Source of the DNA: Paracoccus thiocyanatus
GTDB lineage: Bacteria > Pseudomonadota > Alphaproteobacteria > Rhodobacterales > Rhodobacteraceae
Reading direction: 5' to 3'
NCBI RefSeq assembly: GCF_900156255.1
Contig: NZ_FTMK01000001.1
Location: 124,001 to 188,000 of the forward strand
Length of the DNA: 64,000 nt
The position numbers and the translations under genes are program-made. Of the stretch, positions 42,044-51,981 are shown one piece after another. The notes beneath the pieces were generated by a model that saw nothing but the letters and a program-made list of their open reading frames with translations, ran no database searches and was not told where the DNA came from. Positions within the stretch are counted from its first letter, which is position 1; each line of letters opens with the position of its first letter.

Positions 42044-43330
42044 ATGTCCGAGAATTGGGGTTTCGACACCACCGCCATCCATGCCGGCAGCGCGCCGGAC
42101 CCGGCGACCGGGGCGCGGCAGGTGCCGATCTATCAGACCACGGCCTATGTCTTTCAGGATGCTGGCCACGCGGCCCGGCTGTTCGGCCTGCAAGAGGTCG
42201 GCTATATCTATTCCCGCCTGACCAACCCCACCGTCGCCGCGCTTCAGGCCCGCGTGGCCGAGCTGGAGGGCGGGGCCGGCGCGGTCTGCTGTTCCTCGGG
42301 CCATGCGGCGCAGATCATGGCGCTGTTCCCGCTGATGGGGCCGGGCAAGAACCTGATTGCCTCGACCCGGCTTTATGGCGGCACCGTCACCCAGTTCAGC
42401 CAGACCATCAAGCGCTTCGGCTGGTCGTGCAAATTCGTCGATCTGGACGATCCCCAGGCGCTGCGGGCCGCGGTGGACGACGACACCCGCGCCATCTTCT
42501 GCGAATCGATCAGCAATCCGGGCGGCTATCCCACCGATATCCCCGCCATCGCCAAGGTGGCCGACGAGGTCGGCTTGCCGCTGATCGTGGACAATACGCT
42601 GGCGACGCCCTGGATCTGCAAGCCGATCGAGATGGGCGCGACGCTGGTCGTCCACAGCCTGACCAAATACATGACCGGCAACGGAACGGTCATGGGCGGC
42701 GCCATCGTCGATTCGGGCCGCTTCGACTGGTCGGCATCGGACAAGTTCCCCAGCCTGTCCCAGCCCGAGCCCGCCTATCACGGGCTGAACTTCCACAAGA
42801 CCTTTGGCACGCTGGCCTTTACCTTTCACGGCATCGCCATCGGGCTGCGCGACCTGGGCATGACCATGAACCCGCAGGCCGCGCATTATACGCTGATGGG
42901 AATCGAGACGCTGGGCCTGCGCATGGCCCGTCATGTCGAGAACGCGCAAAAGGTCGCGGAATGGCTAGAAAACGATCCGCGCGTCACCTCGGTCAGCTAT
43001 GCGGGGCTTGCTTCGTCGCCGTGGAATGCCACCGTGCAGCGCGTCTATCCCAAGGGGGCGGGGGCGCTGTTCAGCTTTGGCATCCGGGGCGGATATGACG
43101 CGGCGGTCAAGCTGGTCGACAGTCTCAAGCTGTTCAGCCATGTGGCGAACCTGGGAGATGCGCGGTCGCTGGTGATCCATTCGGCCTCGACCACCCACAG
43201 CCAGTTGACCGACGAACAGAAGATCGCGGCCGGGGCCGGCCCGGATGTGGTGCGGTTGTCCATCGGGATCGAGGATGCCGCCGACATCATTGCCGACCTG
43301 GACCAGGCGCTGGCCGCCGCCACCGCATGA
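42044..43330 (+). CDS. metY: O-acetylhomoserine aminocarboxypropyltransferase (sulfhydrylase)
   Basis: A 428-residue Cys/Met-metabolism PLP enzyme that makes homocysteine from O-acetylhomoserine and sulfide. Length and blocks (FDTTAIHAGSAPDPATGARQ, YIYSRLTNPTVAALQARVAE, PLIVDNTLATPW, and the PLP lysine in VHSLTKYMTGNGTVMGG near 209) fit MetY rather than the shorter MetB/MetC. The N-terminus lacks any signal. ATG 42044 follows GGGGAGAG. It stands alone with 124 bp upstream. Related enzymes in the family could use O-succinylhomoserine. Confidence 0.93.
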   Translation: MSENWGFDTTAIHAGSAPDPATGARQVPIYQTTAYVFQDAGHAARLFGLQEVGYIYSRLTNPTVAALQARVAELEGGAGAVCCSSGHAAQIMALFPLMGPGKNLIASTRLYGGTVTQFSQTIKRFGWSCKFVDLDDPQALRAAVDDDTRAIFCESISNPGGYPTDIPAIAKVADEVGLPLIVDNTLATPWICKPIEMGATLVVHSLTKYMTGNGTVMGGAIVDSGRFDWSASDKFPSLSQPEPAYHGLNFHKTFGTLAFTFHGIAIGLRDLGMTMNPQAAHYTLMGIETLGLRMARHVENAQKVAEWLENDPRVTSVSYAGLASSPWNATVQRVYPKGAGALFSFGIRGGYDAAVKLVDSLKLFSHVANLGDARSLVIHSASTTHSQLTDEQKIAAGAGPDVVRLSIGIEDAADIIADLDQALAAATA

Positions 43331-43375
43331 ACGGCAGGGCGACGGGGGCACCTGCCGCCCTGGGCCAAGCCCGGC

Positions 43376-44200
43376 TCAGTTTTCCGGCGCGCTTTCGGTC
43401 GTGCCCTGCGGCGCGGCCGGGCGGCCGTCCGGCGCGTCAAGCGGGCGAAGGGCAAAGACGGCGGTGACATTGGCGTCGACCGTAAGCTCGCCCGCCTCGA
43501 TCGGCGTGTCGGCCGCGCCCGCCGCCTGGGCCCGCATCGCCATCATCGGCCGCGGCCCGCCGCCCGATCCGACCTCGGCCAGCGAAATCAGCCGGCCCAG
43601 CCGCATGCCCGCCGCCTGGGCCATCACCTCGGCGCGGCGGCGCGCGTCGGCCACGGCCTCGCTGCGGGCCTTGTCCTCGACTTCGGTCATGTCGTCGCGC
43701 GCAAAGGCGATGCCGCCGATCTCGTTGGCGCCCGACGCCACCAGCCGGTCCAGCACCGCGCCCAGGCCGGCAAGGTCGCGGACCCGCACCGTCACGCTGT
43801 TCTGCGCCCCATAGCCGGTCAGCTTGGGCGGCTGGCCCTGGTCGGAATAATCCATCACCGGCGACAGGTTCAGCCCCGAGGTCTGGATGTCGCGGGCCTC
43901 GATCCCCTCGGCCTTCAATGTCTCGATGACCTTGGCCTGCTGTTCGGCATTCTGCGTCATGGCCTCGGCCGCGGTGGCGGCGCGGGTGCTGACGCCCAGG
44001 GTGATGCTGGCCATGTCGGGCTGGACGGTGGCCTGGCCCGTCCCGGTCACGGTCAGCTTGGCGAAGGCGGCGTGTTTCATCGGATGAACGCCCATCCCGG
44101 CGGGCGGTGGCGCATCGGTCGGGGCGGGCTGGGCGATCAGGGGGCCGGCGCCCAGGACGATCAGCGTCGCGGCAGCCATCAGGGGTCGGAAAGCGGGCAT
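43376..44200 (-). CDS. SIMPL domain-containing periplasmic protein (DUF541)
   Basis: A 274-residue exported protein. The signal peptide PLMAAATLIVLGAGPLIAQP is followed by a SIMPL/DUF541 domain: LTVTGTGQATVQPDMASITL near residue 49, then GIEARDIQTSGLNLSPVMDY near 100 and GGIAFARDDMTEVEDKARSE near 164. Family members (E. coli YggE) are linked to oxidative stress but lack a defined activity. ATG 44200 is chosen because it starts the signal peptide; the longer frame to 44314 adds a non-homologous 38 residues. It converges with metY. Confidence 0.88.
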   Translation of the reverse strand: MPAFRPLMAAATLIVLGAGPLIAQPAPTDAPPPAGMGVHPMKHAAFAKLTVTGTGQATVQPDMASITLGVSTRAATAAEAMTQNAEQQAKVIETLKAEGIEARDIQTSGLNLSPVMDYSDQGQPPKLTGYGAQNSVTVRVRDLAGLGAVLDRLVASGANEIGGIAFARDDMTEVEDKARSEAVADARRRAEVMAQAAGMRLGRLISLAEVGSGGGPRPMMAMRAQAAGAADTPIEAGELTVDANVTAVFALRPLDAPDGRPAAPQGTTESAPEN

Positions 44201-44375
44201 CGGGTCTTCTCCTTGGCGGGGCGGGAATTTTCCGCAGGCGGTTGTCTTCACGAACCTCCTTAATGCCGCAAATGCGGTTCGGGGTGCCTCACAATCCGGT
44301 GTTCGGCTTTTCACGCATTGCGTTCTGGGTTAGTCCGGGACCATAGCCGATGAAGATGTGTCCGGGCAAAACCGG

Positions 44376-47342
44376 ATGCCAGGAACCGAAAGCAAAAGCC
44401 CGCCGATGTCGCCTGTTTGCGCTACTGAATACGCTCTTTCCTTCAGCGAGGACGCCGTGCATCTGGACCGGCGCGACCGCGGTCCCGAACAGGAAAGGCC
44501 CGCCACGCCCCGGCCGTGGCGGCACCTGGGCTCGGTCGATTTCGCCTCGGCTGAGTTCGGCGCGGAACTGGCGCGGCTGCGCGCCATGGCGACGGCTGGG
44601 GATGGTGGCACGGCGCTGCCCGTCACGCTGGTCATTCCCGACGACCAGATCCTTTATACCACGCTGACTGTGGCGCCGGGTGCGGATCGGGAACAGGCGG
44701 TCGGCCGGGCGCTGGACGGGTTGACCCCCTATGCCATCGAAGACCTGGCTTTTGACTGGCGGGGCGAGGGCGACAGCGTCCGCGTCGCCGCCGTGGCCCG
44801 CCAGACCCTGCGCGAGGCGGCGGATTTCGCCCGGCAATACGGGTTCGAGGGGCAGGGTTATCGCGCGGCCCCCGCTGCCGGTCTTTACCCCGGCGAGCCG
44901 GTTTTCGTGCTTGCGGCCGCGCCGCGCGCCCGACCACAGGTCGACCCGGCCCAGGCCGGCGTCACCGCCGGGGCGCTGTTGATCGAGGATGAGGCCGCCG
45001 AGGACGAAGACCAAGCCCGCCCCGGCCCCGAGCAGCCCGGCGCCTTTGACCTGGACGGCGACGGGATCGATGACGCCGGGGACAAGGCGACCGTCTGGTC
45101 GCCGCCCCAGGCTGCGGCGGAGCCCGGCATAGAAAAATTCGAAGATCAGAGTATAAACCACAGTTCTGAAACCGAAAAACGTCCTGACACGGGAAAGACG
45201 GATGGTGCGGAGACCCTGGTCCCCGTGGCAGGTGAGACACCGCCTGCGGCTGCGGACCGGACGGATGCCGCATCGAAATCGGCCGGCCCTGTGGGCGCGG
45301 CGCAGAATGCGGATGCAGGGCCAGGGGCCAGGCCGTTGCCGGCTGCGGCGGGGCATGGCGCGGGGCACACGGCCGCGGCGCCGGTCCTGAACCCGCGCGC
45401 GCAGGCATTGCACGACCGCGCGGCCAGCGCCCGACAGGCGCGCCCGGTCGGAAGCGCACCGGCCCAGCCTCGCCGGCCGGGCGAGCGCGGCGGCCTTGCA
45501 GGGCTGATCGCCATGCTGGGTGTCCTGGTGATCGGGTTGATCCTGATCTGGGCCTTTCTGGTGCCCGACCGGCAGGATGCCGCCCCCGCAGCCACGACCG
45601 CGGCACCGGCTGCGGCTACCAGCCCGGCCCCTTCCGCGCCGCGAACGGCCGCCCCGGCCGGTGCTGAACCCCCGCAGCCCACAGCGGCCGCGCCGGTCGA
45701 CCCTGCGCCGGCCCCCGCCGATATCCGCGCCGAACCGGAACCCGGCCCCGCGCCGGCCGCCAGCGCGGCCCCGCCGGGTTCGGCCCTGACCGAGCAGGAA
45801 CGCCGCCGGGTGCTGGTCGCCGCCACCGCCGTCGCCGCCGCCGTGGTGCCGCCCCCGGCCGCCGAACCGGCAGCCCCGCAAGCCGCCTCAAGTCCGCCCC
45901 CGGCCGAACCCGCCGCAACCCGCACCGCGACCGAAACGGCCATCGAAGCGGCCATCGAAACGGCGGTCCGGGACGCGGCGACGCAGCCCGCCGCCACGGC
46001 CGCGCCAGCCGCCGCGGATGCCGTCGCGACACAGGGCGCGCGTCCCGCCCCGCCCGCGGCGCAACTGACCCGTTCCGCCCGGCCGCAGCTTGCGCCGCGA
46101 CGCAGCACGCCCCAGACGACGGTGCCGCGCGCCGATACCGCCCCGCGCGTGCCCGGCGACCCGCTGCCTTTCGAGGCCGGGCAGAACCGCAACCCGCCCG
46201 TCAACAGCGCCCGCCCGCCGGCGCGCAGCCAGCCGCCCGCCGCCGCCCCGGCGACATCGGCGCCGGCCGCCGCACCCGCCGGCAACACCGTGCTTGGTGG
46301 GTCGGCCCGGCCGCCCTTGCGTCCCGAAGGTTCTGCGCCCGAACTGCTGGACCCGGACCGGGCCGAAGCGCTCGACCCGGCCGAGCGCAGCCTGCTGCGC
46401 GATCTGGTCCGCGACCTGGGACGCCACGGGCTGATCGCGCGCCCCACACCCCTGTGGGGCGAGCGTCTGGCCCAGGCCCGCCCGCAACCCCGCCCCGGCA
46501 CGGCGCCCGCAGCCACCGCCAGCGATGCCGTCAACCCATCGGCCATCGACGCGGCGCTAAGATCGGCGGCCAGCTCACCCCCCGACAGGCCAGCGCGCCC
46601 CGATGCCGCCGCAGCAGCGCCCGCCCGCGATTCGGGCGGGCTTTTGCGTGGCGCCACGCGGCCGCGCGCCCGCCCGGCCAGCCAGAACGCGCCGGCGGTT
46701 TCGGACGATGCGGTCAAGGCGGCGCTTTCGGCCGCGGCGGCGACGCCGGGGGCGGTGCAGCTTTCGGCGCTTGCCTCATCGCCCTTGCCGCCGCGGCGCA
46801 GCGACCGTTCCGACAGCGCGACCGCGGCCGAGGCTCCGGCGTCCGAAGGGGCGGAGCTGGCCGCCCGCCGCAAGCTGGACGAACAGTTGCAGGCCCAGGC
46901 CGAGGCACGCATCCGCGCCCGCGCCGCCGCCGATGCCAAGGCCGAGGCCGAGGCCCGCGCCCAGGCCGAAGCCCGCGCCCGCGCCCAGGCCGAAGCCGAG
47001 GAACGCGCCGCCCGTGCCCGCCGCCAGGACTACAAGCCGCCCGAGGTCGACAACGAACCCGAGATGGCCGCCGGGGCCCTGCCCAAGGGCGCGACCGCCG
47101 CCACCGTGGCCAAGGCCGCGACCCAGCCGCGCGGCATCGACATGGGCCGCACCACGATCATCGGCATCATCGGCGCAGGCAAGGCCAGCCGGGCGCTGAT
47201 CCGGCTGCGCAGCGGCAAGGTGGTGACGGTGCGCCTGGGCGATCGCATCGACGGCGGCACCATCAACGCGATCGGCGATGGGCGGCTGACCTATGTCAAG
47301 GGTGGGCGCACCCATGAATTGCGGATGCTGGACGGCCGCTGA
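44376..47342 (+). CDS. Large bitopic protein: GspL/PilM-like N-domain, membrane helix, low-complexity region, GspC/PilP-like C-domain
   Basis: A protein of about 988 residues (ATG 44376; GTG 44358 or ATG 44406 also fit, none with a clear ribosome site). Residues 20-180 resemble the cytosolic GspL domain: TLVIPDDQILYTTLTVAP, GRALDGLTPYAIEDLAFDW and VRVAAVARQTLREAADFA. One helix follows near 380 (GLIAMLGVLVIGLILIWAFL). Then come hundreds of Ala/Pro-rich residues, a charged coiled-coil near 840-895 rich in AEARA repeats, and a final domain TTIIGIIGAGKASRALIRL with GKVVTVRLGDRIDGGTINAI, resembling the GspC/PilP HR domain. No other secretion or pilus gene is close. It may be a one-protein scaffold; homology is by pattern only. 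Confidence 0.6.
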   Translation: MPGTESKSPPMSPVCATEYALSFSEDAVHLDRRDRGPEQERPATPRPWRHLGSVDFASAEFGAELARLRAMATAGDGGTALPVTLVIPDDQILYTTLTVAPGADREQAVGRALDGLTPYAIEDLAFDWRGEGDSVRVAAVARQTLREAADFARQYGFEGQGYRAAPAAGLYPGEPVFVLAAAPRARPQVDPAQAGVTAGALLIEDEAAEDEDQARPGPEQPGAFDLDGDGIDDAGDKATVWSPPQAAAEPGIEKFEDQSINHSSETEKRPDTGKTDGAETLVPVAGETPPAAADRTDAASKSAGPVGAAQNADAGPGARPLPAAAGHGAGHTAAAPVLNPRAQALHDRAASARQARPVGSAPAQPRRPGERGGLAGLIAMLGVLVIGLILIWAFLVPDRQDAAPAATTAAPAAATSPAPSAPRTAAPAGAEPPQPTAAAPVDPAPAPADIRAEPEPGPAPAASAAPPGSALTEQERRRVLVAATAVAAAVVPPPAAEPAAPQAASSPPPAEPAATRTATETAIEAAIETAVRDAATQPAATAAPAAADAVATQGARPAPPAAQLTRSARPQLAPRRSTPQTTVPRADTAPRVPGDPLPFEAGQNRNPPVNSARPPARSQPPAAAPATSAPAAAPAGNTVLGGSARPPLRPEGSAPELLDPDRAEALDPAERSLLRDLVRDLGRHGLIARPTPLWGERLAQARPQPRPGTAPAATASDAVNPSAIDAALRSAASSPPDRPARPDAAAAAPARDSGGLLRGATRPRARPASQNAPAVSDDAVKAALSAAAATPGAVQLSALASSPLPPRRSDRSDSATAAEAPASEGAELAARRKLDEQLQAQAEARIRARAAADAKAEAEARAQAEARARAQAEAEERAARARRQDYKPPEVDNEPEMAAGALPKGATAATVAKAATQPRGIDMGRTTIIGIIGAGKASRALIRLRSGKVVTVRLGDRIDGGTINAIGDGRLTYVKGGRTHELRMLDGR

Positions 47343-47429
47343 CCGCCCCCTCGCCGACCCGCGCGCGACCCTTGCGAGCCGCGCGCCAAGCGCCTAGAAA
47401 GCGGGCCAGCCTTGCCTTGGGGAAATGCC

Positions 47430-48944
47430 ATGCTCGACCATCTGACCTATACCGCCCCGGAACCGAAGATCATCCAGGGAGCGAAACAGGACTGGGAACT
47501 GGTCATCGGGCTGGAGGTCCATGCCCAGGTCGCCTCGAACGCCAAGCTGTTTTCCGGCGCCTCGACCGGCTTCGGGGCGGAACCGAACAGTCATGTGGCC
47601 TTTGTCGACGCCGCCATGCCGGGCATGCTGCCGGTCATCAACGAATTCTGCGTGGCGCAGGCGGTCAAGACCGGGCTGGGGCTGAAGGCGGGGATCAACC
47701 TGGTCTCGGCCTTCGACCGCAAGAATTATTTCTATCCCGACCTGCCGCAGGGCTACCAGATCAGCCAGCTTTACCACCCGATCGTGGGCGAGGGCGAGGT
47801 GATCGTGGACATGGCCCCCGGCATCGCCCGCCGCGTCAGGATCGAGCGCATCCACCTGGAACAGGATGCCGGCAAGTCGATCCACGACATGGACCCCAAC
47901 ATGTCCTTCGTCGACCTGAACCGCACCGGCGTCGCGCTGATGGAGATCGTCAGCCGCCCCGACATCCGCGGCCCCGAGGAAGCGGCCGCCTATGTCGCGA
48001 AACTCCGCCAGATCATGCGCTATCTGGGCACCTGCGACGGCAATATGCAGAATGGCAACCTGCGCGCCGACGTGAACGTCTCGGTCTGCGCGCCCGGCGC
48101 CTATGAGCGCTACCAGGAAACCCAGGATTTCAGCCATCTGGGCACCCGCTGCGAGATCAAGAACATGAACTCGCTGCGCTTCATCCAGGCCGCAATCGAA
48201 TACGAGGCCCGCCGCCAGATCGCCATCCTGGAAGATGGCGGCAAGGTGGTGCAGGAAACCCGGCTCTACGACCCCGACCGGGGCGAGACGCGGTCCATGC
48301 GCAGCAAGGAAGAAGCCCACGACTACCGCTATTTCCCCGATCCCGACCTTCTGCCGCTAGAGATCGAACGGGCTTGGGTGGACGAAATCGCCGCCGCGAT
48401 GCCGGAACTGCCGGATGAAAAGAAGGCGCGTTTCGTGGCGGATCTGGGCCTGTCGGAATATGACGCCGGCGTGCTGACCGCCGAGGTCGAGAATGCCGAT
48501 TACTTCGAGGCCGTGGCGCAGGGCCGCGACGGCAAGATGGCCGCGAACTGGGTCATCAACGAATTGTTCGGCCGGCTGAACAAGGAAGGGCTGACGGTCG
48601 AGACCGCGCCGATTTCGGCTGCCCAGCTTGGCGGGGTGATCGACCTGATCGGCTCGGGCGCCATCTCGGGCAAGATCGCCAAGGACCTGTTCGAGATCCT
48701 GTGGACCGAAGGCGGCGACCCGGCCGAGATCGTGGAATCGCGCGGCATGAAGCAGGTCACCGACCTTGGCGCCATCGAGGCGGCGGTGGACCAGATCATC
48801 GCCGCCAATCCGGCGCAGGTGGAAAAGGCCAAGGCCAATCCGAAACTGGCGGGCTGGTTCGTGGGCCAGGTCTTGAAGGCCACCGGCGGCAAGGCCAACC
48901 CGGCCGCGGTCAACGAACTGGTGGCAGGCAAGCTGGGCCTGTGA
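47430..48944 (+). CDS. gatB: Aspartyl/glutamyl-tRNA(Asn/Gln) amidotransferase subunit B
   Basis: GatB binds misacylated tRNA and activates the Glu or Asp so that ammonia from GatA can amidate it. The 504-residue protein has the cradle motifs [13 protein letters not shown] near residue 23, [18 protein letters not shown] near 97, [29 protein letters not shown] and the C-terminal YqeY-like tail. ATG 47430 has GGGGAA upstream; TTG 47412 is not needed. gatA and gatC are elsewhere. Length is standard. Confidence 0.97.
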   Translation: MLDHLTYTAPEPKIIQGAKQDWELVIGLEVHAQVASNAKLFSGASTGFGAEPNSHVAFVDAAMPGMLPVINEFCVAQAVKTGLGLKAGINLVSAFDRKNYFYPDLPQGYQISQLYHPIVGEGEVIVDMAPGIARRVRIERIHLEQDAGKSIHDMDPNMSFVDLNRTGVALMEIVSRPDIRGPEEAAAYVAKLRQIMRYLGTCDGNMQNGNLRADVNVSVCAPGAYERYQETQDFSHLGTRCEIKNMNSLRFIQAAIEYEARRQIAILEDGGKVVQETRLYDPDRGETRSMRSKEEAHDYRYFPDPDLLPLEIERAWVDEIAAAMPELPDEKKARFVADLGLSEYDAGVLTAEVENADYFEAVAQGRDGKMAANWVINELFGRLNKEGLTVETAPISAAQLGGVIDLIGSGAISGKIAKDLFEILWTEGGDPAEIVESRGMKQVTDLGAIEAAVDQIIAANPAQVEKAKANPKLAGWFVGQVLKATGGKANPAAVNELVAGKLGL

Positions 48945-49062
48945 TGGGTTTCGGGGCGCGGGCCGCCGGCGCCTAAACCAGCTTGCCGTTGCCGCCCCCT
49001 GCCGGCTGCTGCTAGGATTTACAAAAACCAACAAAGCGGCGAGCAGGCGTAAGGGACAGGCA

Positions 49063-49554
49063 ATGGGCAAATTTCGTGCAGGGTCTTTGGCTTTGGCGGC
49101 GCTGGTGGTGCTGTCGGGCTGCGGGGTGGGGCGCCATTCCGAGGTCGAATGCATGGAACGCGCCATGTTCTTCGAATCGCACCGCTCCAGCCGCGACGGC
49201 ATGATCGCGGTCGGCAGCGTGGTGATGAACCGGGTGCAATCGGGCCAGTATCCGCGCAGCGTCTGCGGCGTGGTGGGCCAGAAGAACCAGTTCGCGCCCG
49301 GCATCATGTCGCGGCGGATGAATTCGAAAGCCATGCCCGATGTCCGCGATGCCGCCCGCGCCGTCCTGCGCGGCGAACGCCACCCGCTGATCGGCAATGC
49401 GATGTTCTTCCATGCCGCCAGCCATCGGTTTTCCTATGGCAACATGCATTACGTCGTGACCACCGGCGGCAACGCCTTTTATGAAAAGCGCCCGCGCGCG
49501 CTGGTGACGCAACCGGTCCCGCTGCGGCCCATCGAAAACATCACCCGCAGATAA
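49063..49554 (+). CDS. SleB-family cell wall hydrolase, lipoprotein
   Basis: A 163-residue outer-layer enzyme with lipobox VVLSGCGVG (Cys at residue 20). The SleB/Hydrolase_2 domain is seen in ECMERAMFFESHRSSRDGMI, VGSVVMNRVQSGQYP, CGVVGQKNQFAPGIM and AMFFHAASHRFSY. The Glu in FFES is the presumed catalytic acid of this lytic-transglycosylase-like family. ATG 49063 follows AAGGGACAGG. It is alone, 118 bp after gatB. It probably takes part in peptidoglycan turnover. Confidence 0.9.
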   Translation: MGKFRAGSLALAALVVLSGCGVGRHSEVECMERAMFFESHRSSRDGMIAVGSVVMNRVQSGQYPRSVCGVVGQKNQFAPGIMSRRMNSKAMPDVRDAARAVLRGERHPLIGNAMFFHAASHRFSYGNMHYVVTTGGNAFYEKRPRALVTQPVPLRPIENITRR

Positions 49555-49661
49555 GCCCTGCGCCCGCCTCGCGAATTTGTGCGCCGCGCCGGCCGTATCG
49601 CCCCGCTTCCCTTGGCCTGCCATCTCGCCTAACCTGCACCGCAAAGCGAAAGGCCAAAGGC

Positions 49662-50162
49662 ATGAGCAGCTACGAATATACCGCCATTCCCGCCCCCATC
49701 CGCGGCGAAAAGACCAGGGGCGCCAAATCCGGGATCGACCGCTTCGCCGCCACGATGACCGATACGTTGAACCAGATGGCGCAGGATGGCTGGGATTATG
49801 TCCGCGCGGAAACCCTGCCGGCCGAGGAACGCTCGGGCCTGACCAGCCGCTCGACGGTCTATCACAACCTGCTGATTTTCCGCCGCGCCCTGGCCGGGCA
49901 GCCGGCACAGCCGCAACCGACCGCCGCCCAGACGGCCGACGCCCAGCCGGCCAACCCCCAGATGCCCGAGGCGCCGCCCGTCCAGGCCGAAGCCCCGGCA
50001 CCCGCCCGCGGCCCGTTCAGCCAGCCCATGCTGGCCGCGCCCAAGCCCCAGGCCCCGGCCGCGCCGGGCAGCCAGAACCGCGCCCGCGCCGCCGAGCCGC
50101 CGCTTTCGGCGCCGCCCAGCCCGGCCCCGGCAGGCCCGCGCCTCGGCCCGGCCAGCCGCTGA
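49662..50162 (+). CDS. DUF4177 domain-containing protein with Pro/Ala-rich tail
   Basis: A 166-residue protein. The first 80 residues form a small DUF4177-like alpha/beta unit (YEYTAIPAPIRGEKTRGAKS, TLNQMAQDGWDYVRAETLP, STVYHNLLIFRRAL). The remainder is disordered and rich in Pro, Ala and Gln. No signal peptide is visible. Family function is unknown. AAAGGCATG gives the start. It converges on slyX. Confidence 0.8.
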   Translation: MSSYEYTAIPAPIRGEKTRGAKSGIDRFAATMTDTLNQMAQDGWDYVRAETLPAEERSGLTSRSTVYHNLLIFRRALAGQPAQPQPTAAQTADAQPANPQMPEAPPVQAEAPAPARGPFSQPMLAAPKPQAPAAPGSQNRARAAEPPLSAPPSPAPAGPRLGPASR

Positions 50163-50168
50163 TTTCGC

Positions 50169-50225
50169 CGTTTCCCAAATACTCCGGGGTGAGCCCCCGG
50201 CACGGGGGCGAGGGGCAGCGCCCCT
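50169..50225 (+). repeat. Dispersed element, copy 2, with GGGGC-AGC-GCCCC hairpin
   Basis: CGTTTCCCAAATACTC at 50169-50184 is an exact copy of the consensus, 6 bp after the DUF4177 stop. It is followed by CGGGGTGAG and, at 50211-50225, the perfect hairpin AGGGGC-agc-GCCCCT. The whole lies between the convergent stops of DUF4177 and slyX and may be the shared transcript end. Confidence 0.65.
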
Positions 50226-50232
50226 TACCCCC

Positions 50233-50448
50233 TTACCAATGCGGCGGCCGCTGATCGGCCAGCGGCACCGTTCCCGCCTCGGCCTCGCGTTCCGCCTCGC
50301 GCTCCATCAGCATGCCGACATGGCGCGCCAGCCGGGCGATCTGGGCTTCCTGCCGGGCGACGATGCCCGACAGATCCTCGACGCTGCGCGTCAGATAGGC
50401 CACGGCCTCCTCCAGCCGCTCGACCCGCTCCTGGCCCTGCTTGTCCAT
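50233..50448 (-). CDS. slyX: SlyX family protein
   Basis: A 71-residue protein made mostly of one heptad-rich coiled coil (RVERLEEAVAYLTRSVEDLS, then ARQEAQIARLARHVGMLME), ending with the family's PPHW tail. SlyX proteins are small dimers of unknown function. ATG 50448 has GGAGGATGG upstream. It is divergent from hisS, 48 bp apart. Confidence 0.9.
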   Translation of the reverse strand: MDKQGQERVERLEEAVAYLTRSVEDLSGIVARQEAQIARLARHVGMLMEREAEREAEAGTVPLADQRPPHW

Positions 50449-50496
50449 CCATCCTCCATCCGCTAGACCGCCGCATGGAAAAGCCCGAGGCAAACC

Positions 50497-51981
50497 ATGG
50501 CGAAAGATCAGAAGAAACAACCCCGTCCCAAGGCCGAAACGCCCAAGGGGTTCCGTGACTATTTCGGCGCGGACGTGACCGAACGCAAGCAGATGCTCGA
50601 CCGTATCGCCGAGATCTACCATCGCCACGGTTTCGAGCCCCTGGAAACCAGCGCCGTGGAAACCGTCGAGGCGCTGGGGAAGTTCCTGCCCGACGTGGAC
50701 CGGCCCAATGCCGGCGTCTTCGCCTGGCAGGAAGCGGACGTTCCGGGCGGCGGCGTGGGCGACTGGCTGGCGCTGCGCTATGACCTGACCGCACCCTTGG
50801 CCCGCGTCGCCGCGCAGTTCCGAAACGACCTGCCCAGCCCCTATCGCCGCTATGCCATGGGTCCGGTCTGGCGCAATGAAAAGCCCGGACCCGGCCGCTT
50901 TCGCCAGTTCTACCAATGCGACGCCGACACGGTGGGCAGCGCCTCGGTCGCCGCGGACGCGGAAATCTGCGCCATGCTGGCCGCGGCCCTGGAACATGCC
51001 GGCATCGCGCGCGGCGACTACCTGATCCGCATCAACAACCGCAAGGTGCTGAACGGCATCCTGGAAGCCATGGGCGTCGCACAGGGCAAGCCCGCCGACG
51101 ACGTGCTGCGCACCATCGACAAGTTCGACAAGGTCGGCGAAGAGGGCGTGCGCCAATTGCTGACCACCGGCCGCAAGGACGATAGCGGCGCCTTTATCGA
51201 GGGCGTGGGGCTTGCCCCCGAACAGGCCGGGCCGGTCCTGGCCTTCCTGACCTCCAAGGGTGCGAACAATGCCCAGACGCTCGCCAACCTGCGCGCCGCC
51301 GTCGGCGCCTCGGCCGTGGGCGCCGAGGGGGTCGAGGAACTGGCCCAGATCGCCGACATGCTGTCCGCCATGGGCGTGGGAGAGGATCGCGCCATCATCG
51401 ACCCCTCGATTGTGCGGGGCCTGGGCTATTACACCGGCCCGGTCTTCGAGGCCGAGCTGACCTTTGAAATCCTTGATGACAAGGGCCGCAAGCGCCAGTT
51501 CGGCTCGGTCGCCGGCGGCGGGCGCTATGACGGGCTGGTCGAACGCTTCACCGGCCAGAAGGTGCCGGCAACCGGGGTTTCCATCGGCGTGGATCGGCTG
51601 CTGGCCGCCCTGCGCGCCAAGGGGCTGATGGGCGGGACCGAGCCGGGCCCGGTCGTCGTCACCGTCATGGACCGCGAGCGCATGGCCGACTACCAGGCCA
51701 TGGCCGCCGAACTGCGCCAGGCCGGCATCCGCGCCGAGGTCTATCTGGGCAATCCCAAGAATTTCGGCAACCAGTTGAAATATGCCGACAAGCGCCATGC
51801 CCCGGTTGCCATCATCCAGGGCGGCGACGAGGCCGCGCGCGGCGTGGTGCAGGTCAAGGACCTGATCTTGGGGGCGAAGATCGCCGCCCAGGCCAGCCAC
51901 GAGGAATGGAAATCCCAGCCCGCCCAGACCGAGGTCGCCCGCGCCGATCTGGTCGCGGAAGTCCGGCGTATCCTAGGATGA
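50497..51981 (+). CDS. hisS: Histidine-tRNA ligase
   Basis: HisRS charges tRNA-His. The 494-residue class II synthetase has motif 1 region [10 protein letters not shown], motif 2 [24 protein letters not shown] near residue 130 (within 20: [19 protein letters not shown]), the histidine A box [12 protein letters not shown] near 308, motif 3 [13 protein letters not shown] near 362, and the C-terminal anticodon-binding domain. The A-box GLGYYTG and mid-length insert are the alphaproteobacterial version. It overlaps hisZ by 4 bases, so histidine activation and synthesis share an operon. Confidence 0.97.
   Translation: MAKDQKKQPRPKAETPKGFRDYFGADVTERKQMLDRIAEIYHRHGFEPLETSAVETVEALGKFLPDVDRPNAGVFAWQEADVPGGGVGDWLALRYDLTAPLARVAAQFRNDLPSPYRRYAMGPVWRNEKPGPGRFRQFYQCDADTVGSASVAADAEICAMLAAALEHAGIARGDYLIRINNRKVLNGILEAMGVAQGKPADDVLRTIDKFDKVGEEGVRQLLTTGRKDDSGAFIEGVGLAPEQAGPVLAFLTSKGANNAQTLANLRAAVGASAVGAEGVEELAQIADMLSAMGVGEDRAIIDPSIVRGLGYYTGPVFEAELTFEILDDKGRKRQFGSVAGGGRYDGLVERFTGQKVPATGVSIGVDRLLAALRAKGLMGGTEPGPVVVTVMDRERMADYQAMAAELRQAGIRAEVYLGNPKNFGNQLKYADKRHAPVAIIQGGDEAARGVVQVKDLILGAKIAAQASHEEWKSQPAQTEVARADLVAEVRRILG

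Noticed and set aside
45600..46700. DNA tandem repeat in the large GspL/GspC-like gene
   Set aside because: The sequence is rich in GCC and CCG codons for Ala and Pro but has no fixed repeat unit. It is protein low complexity.
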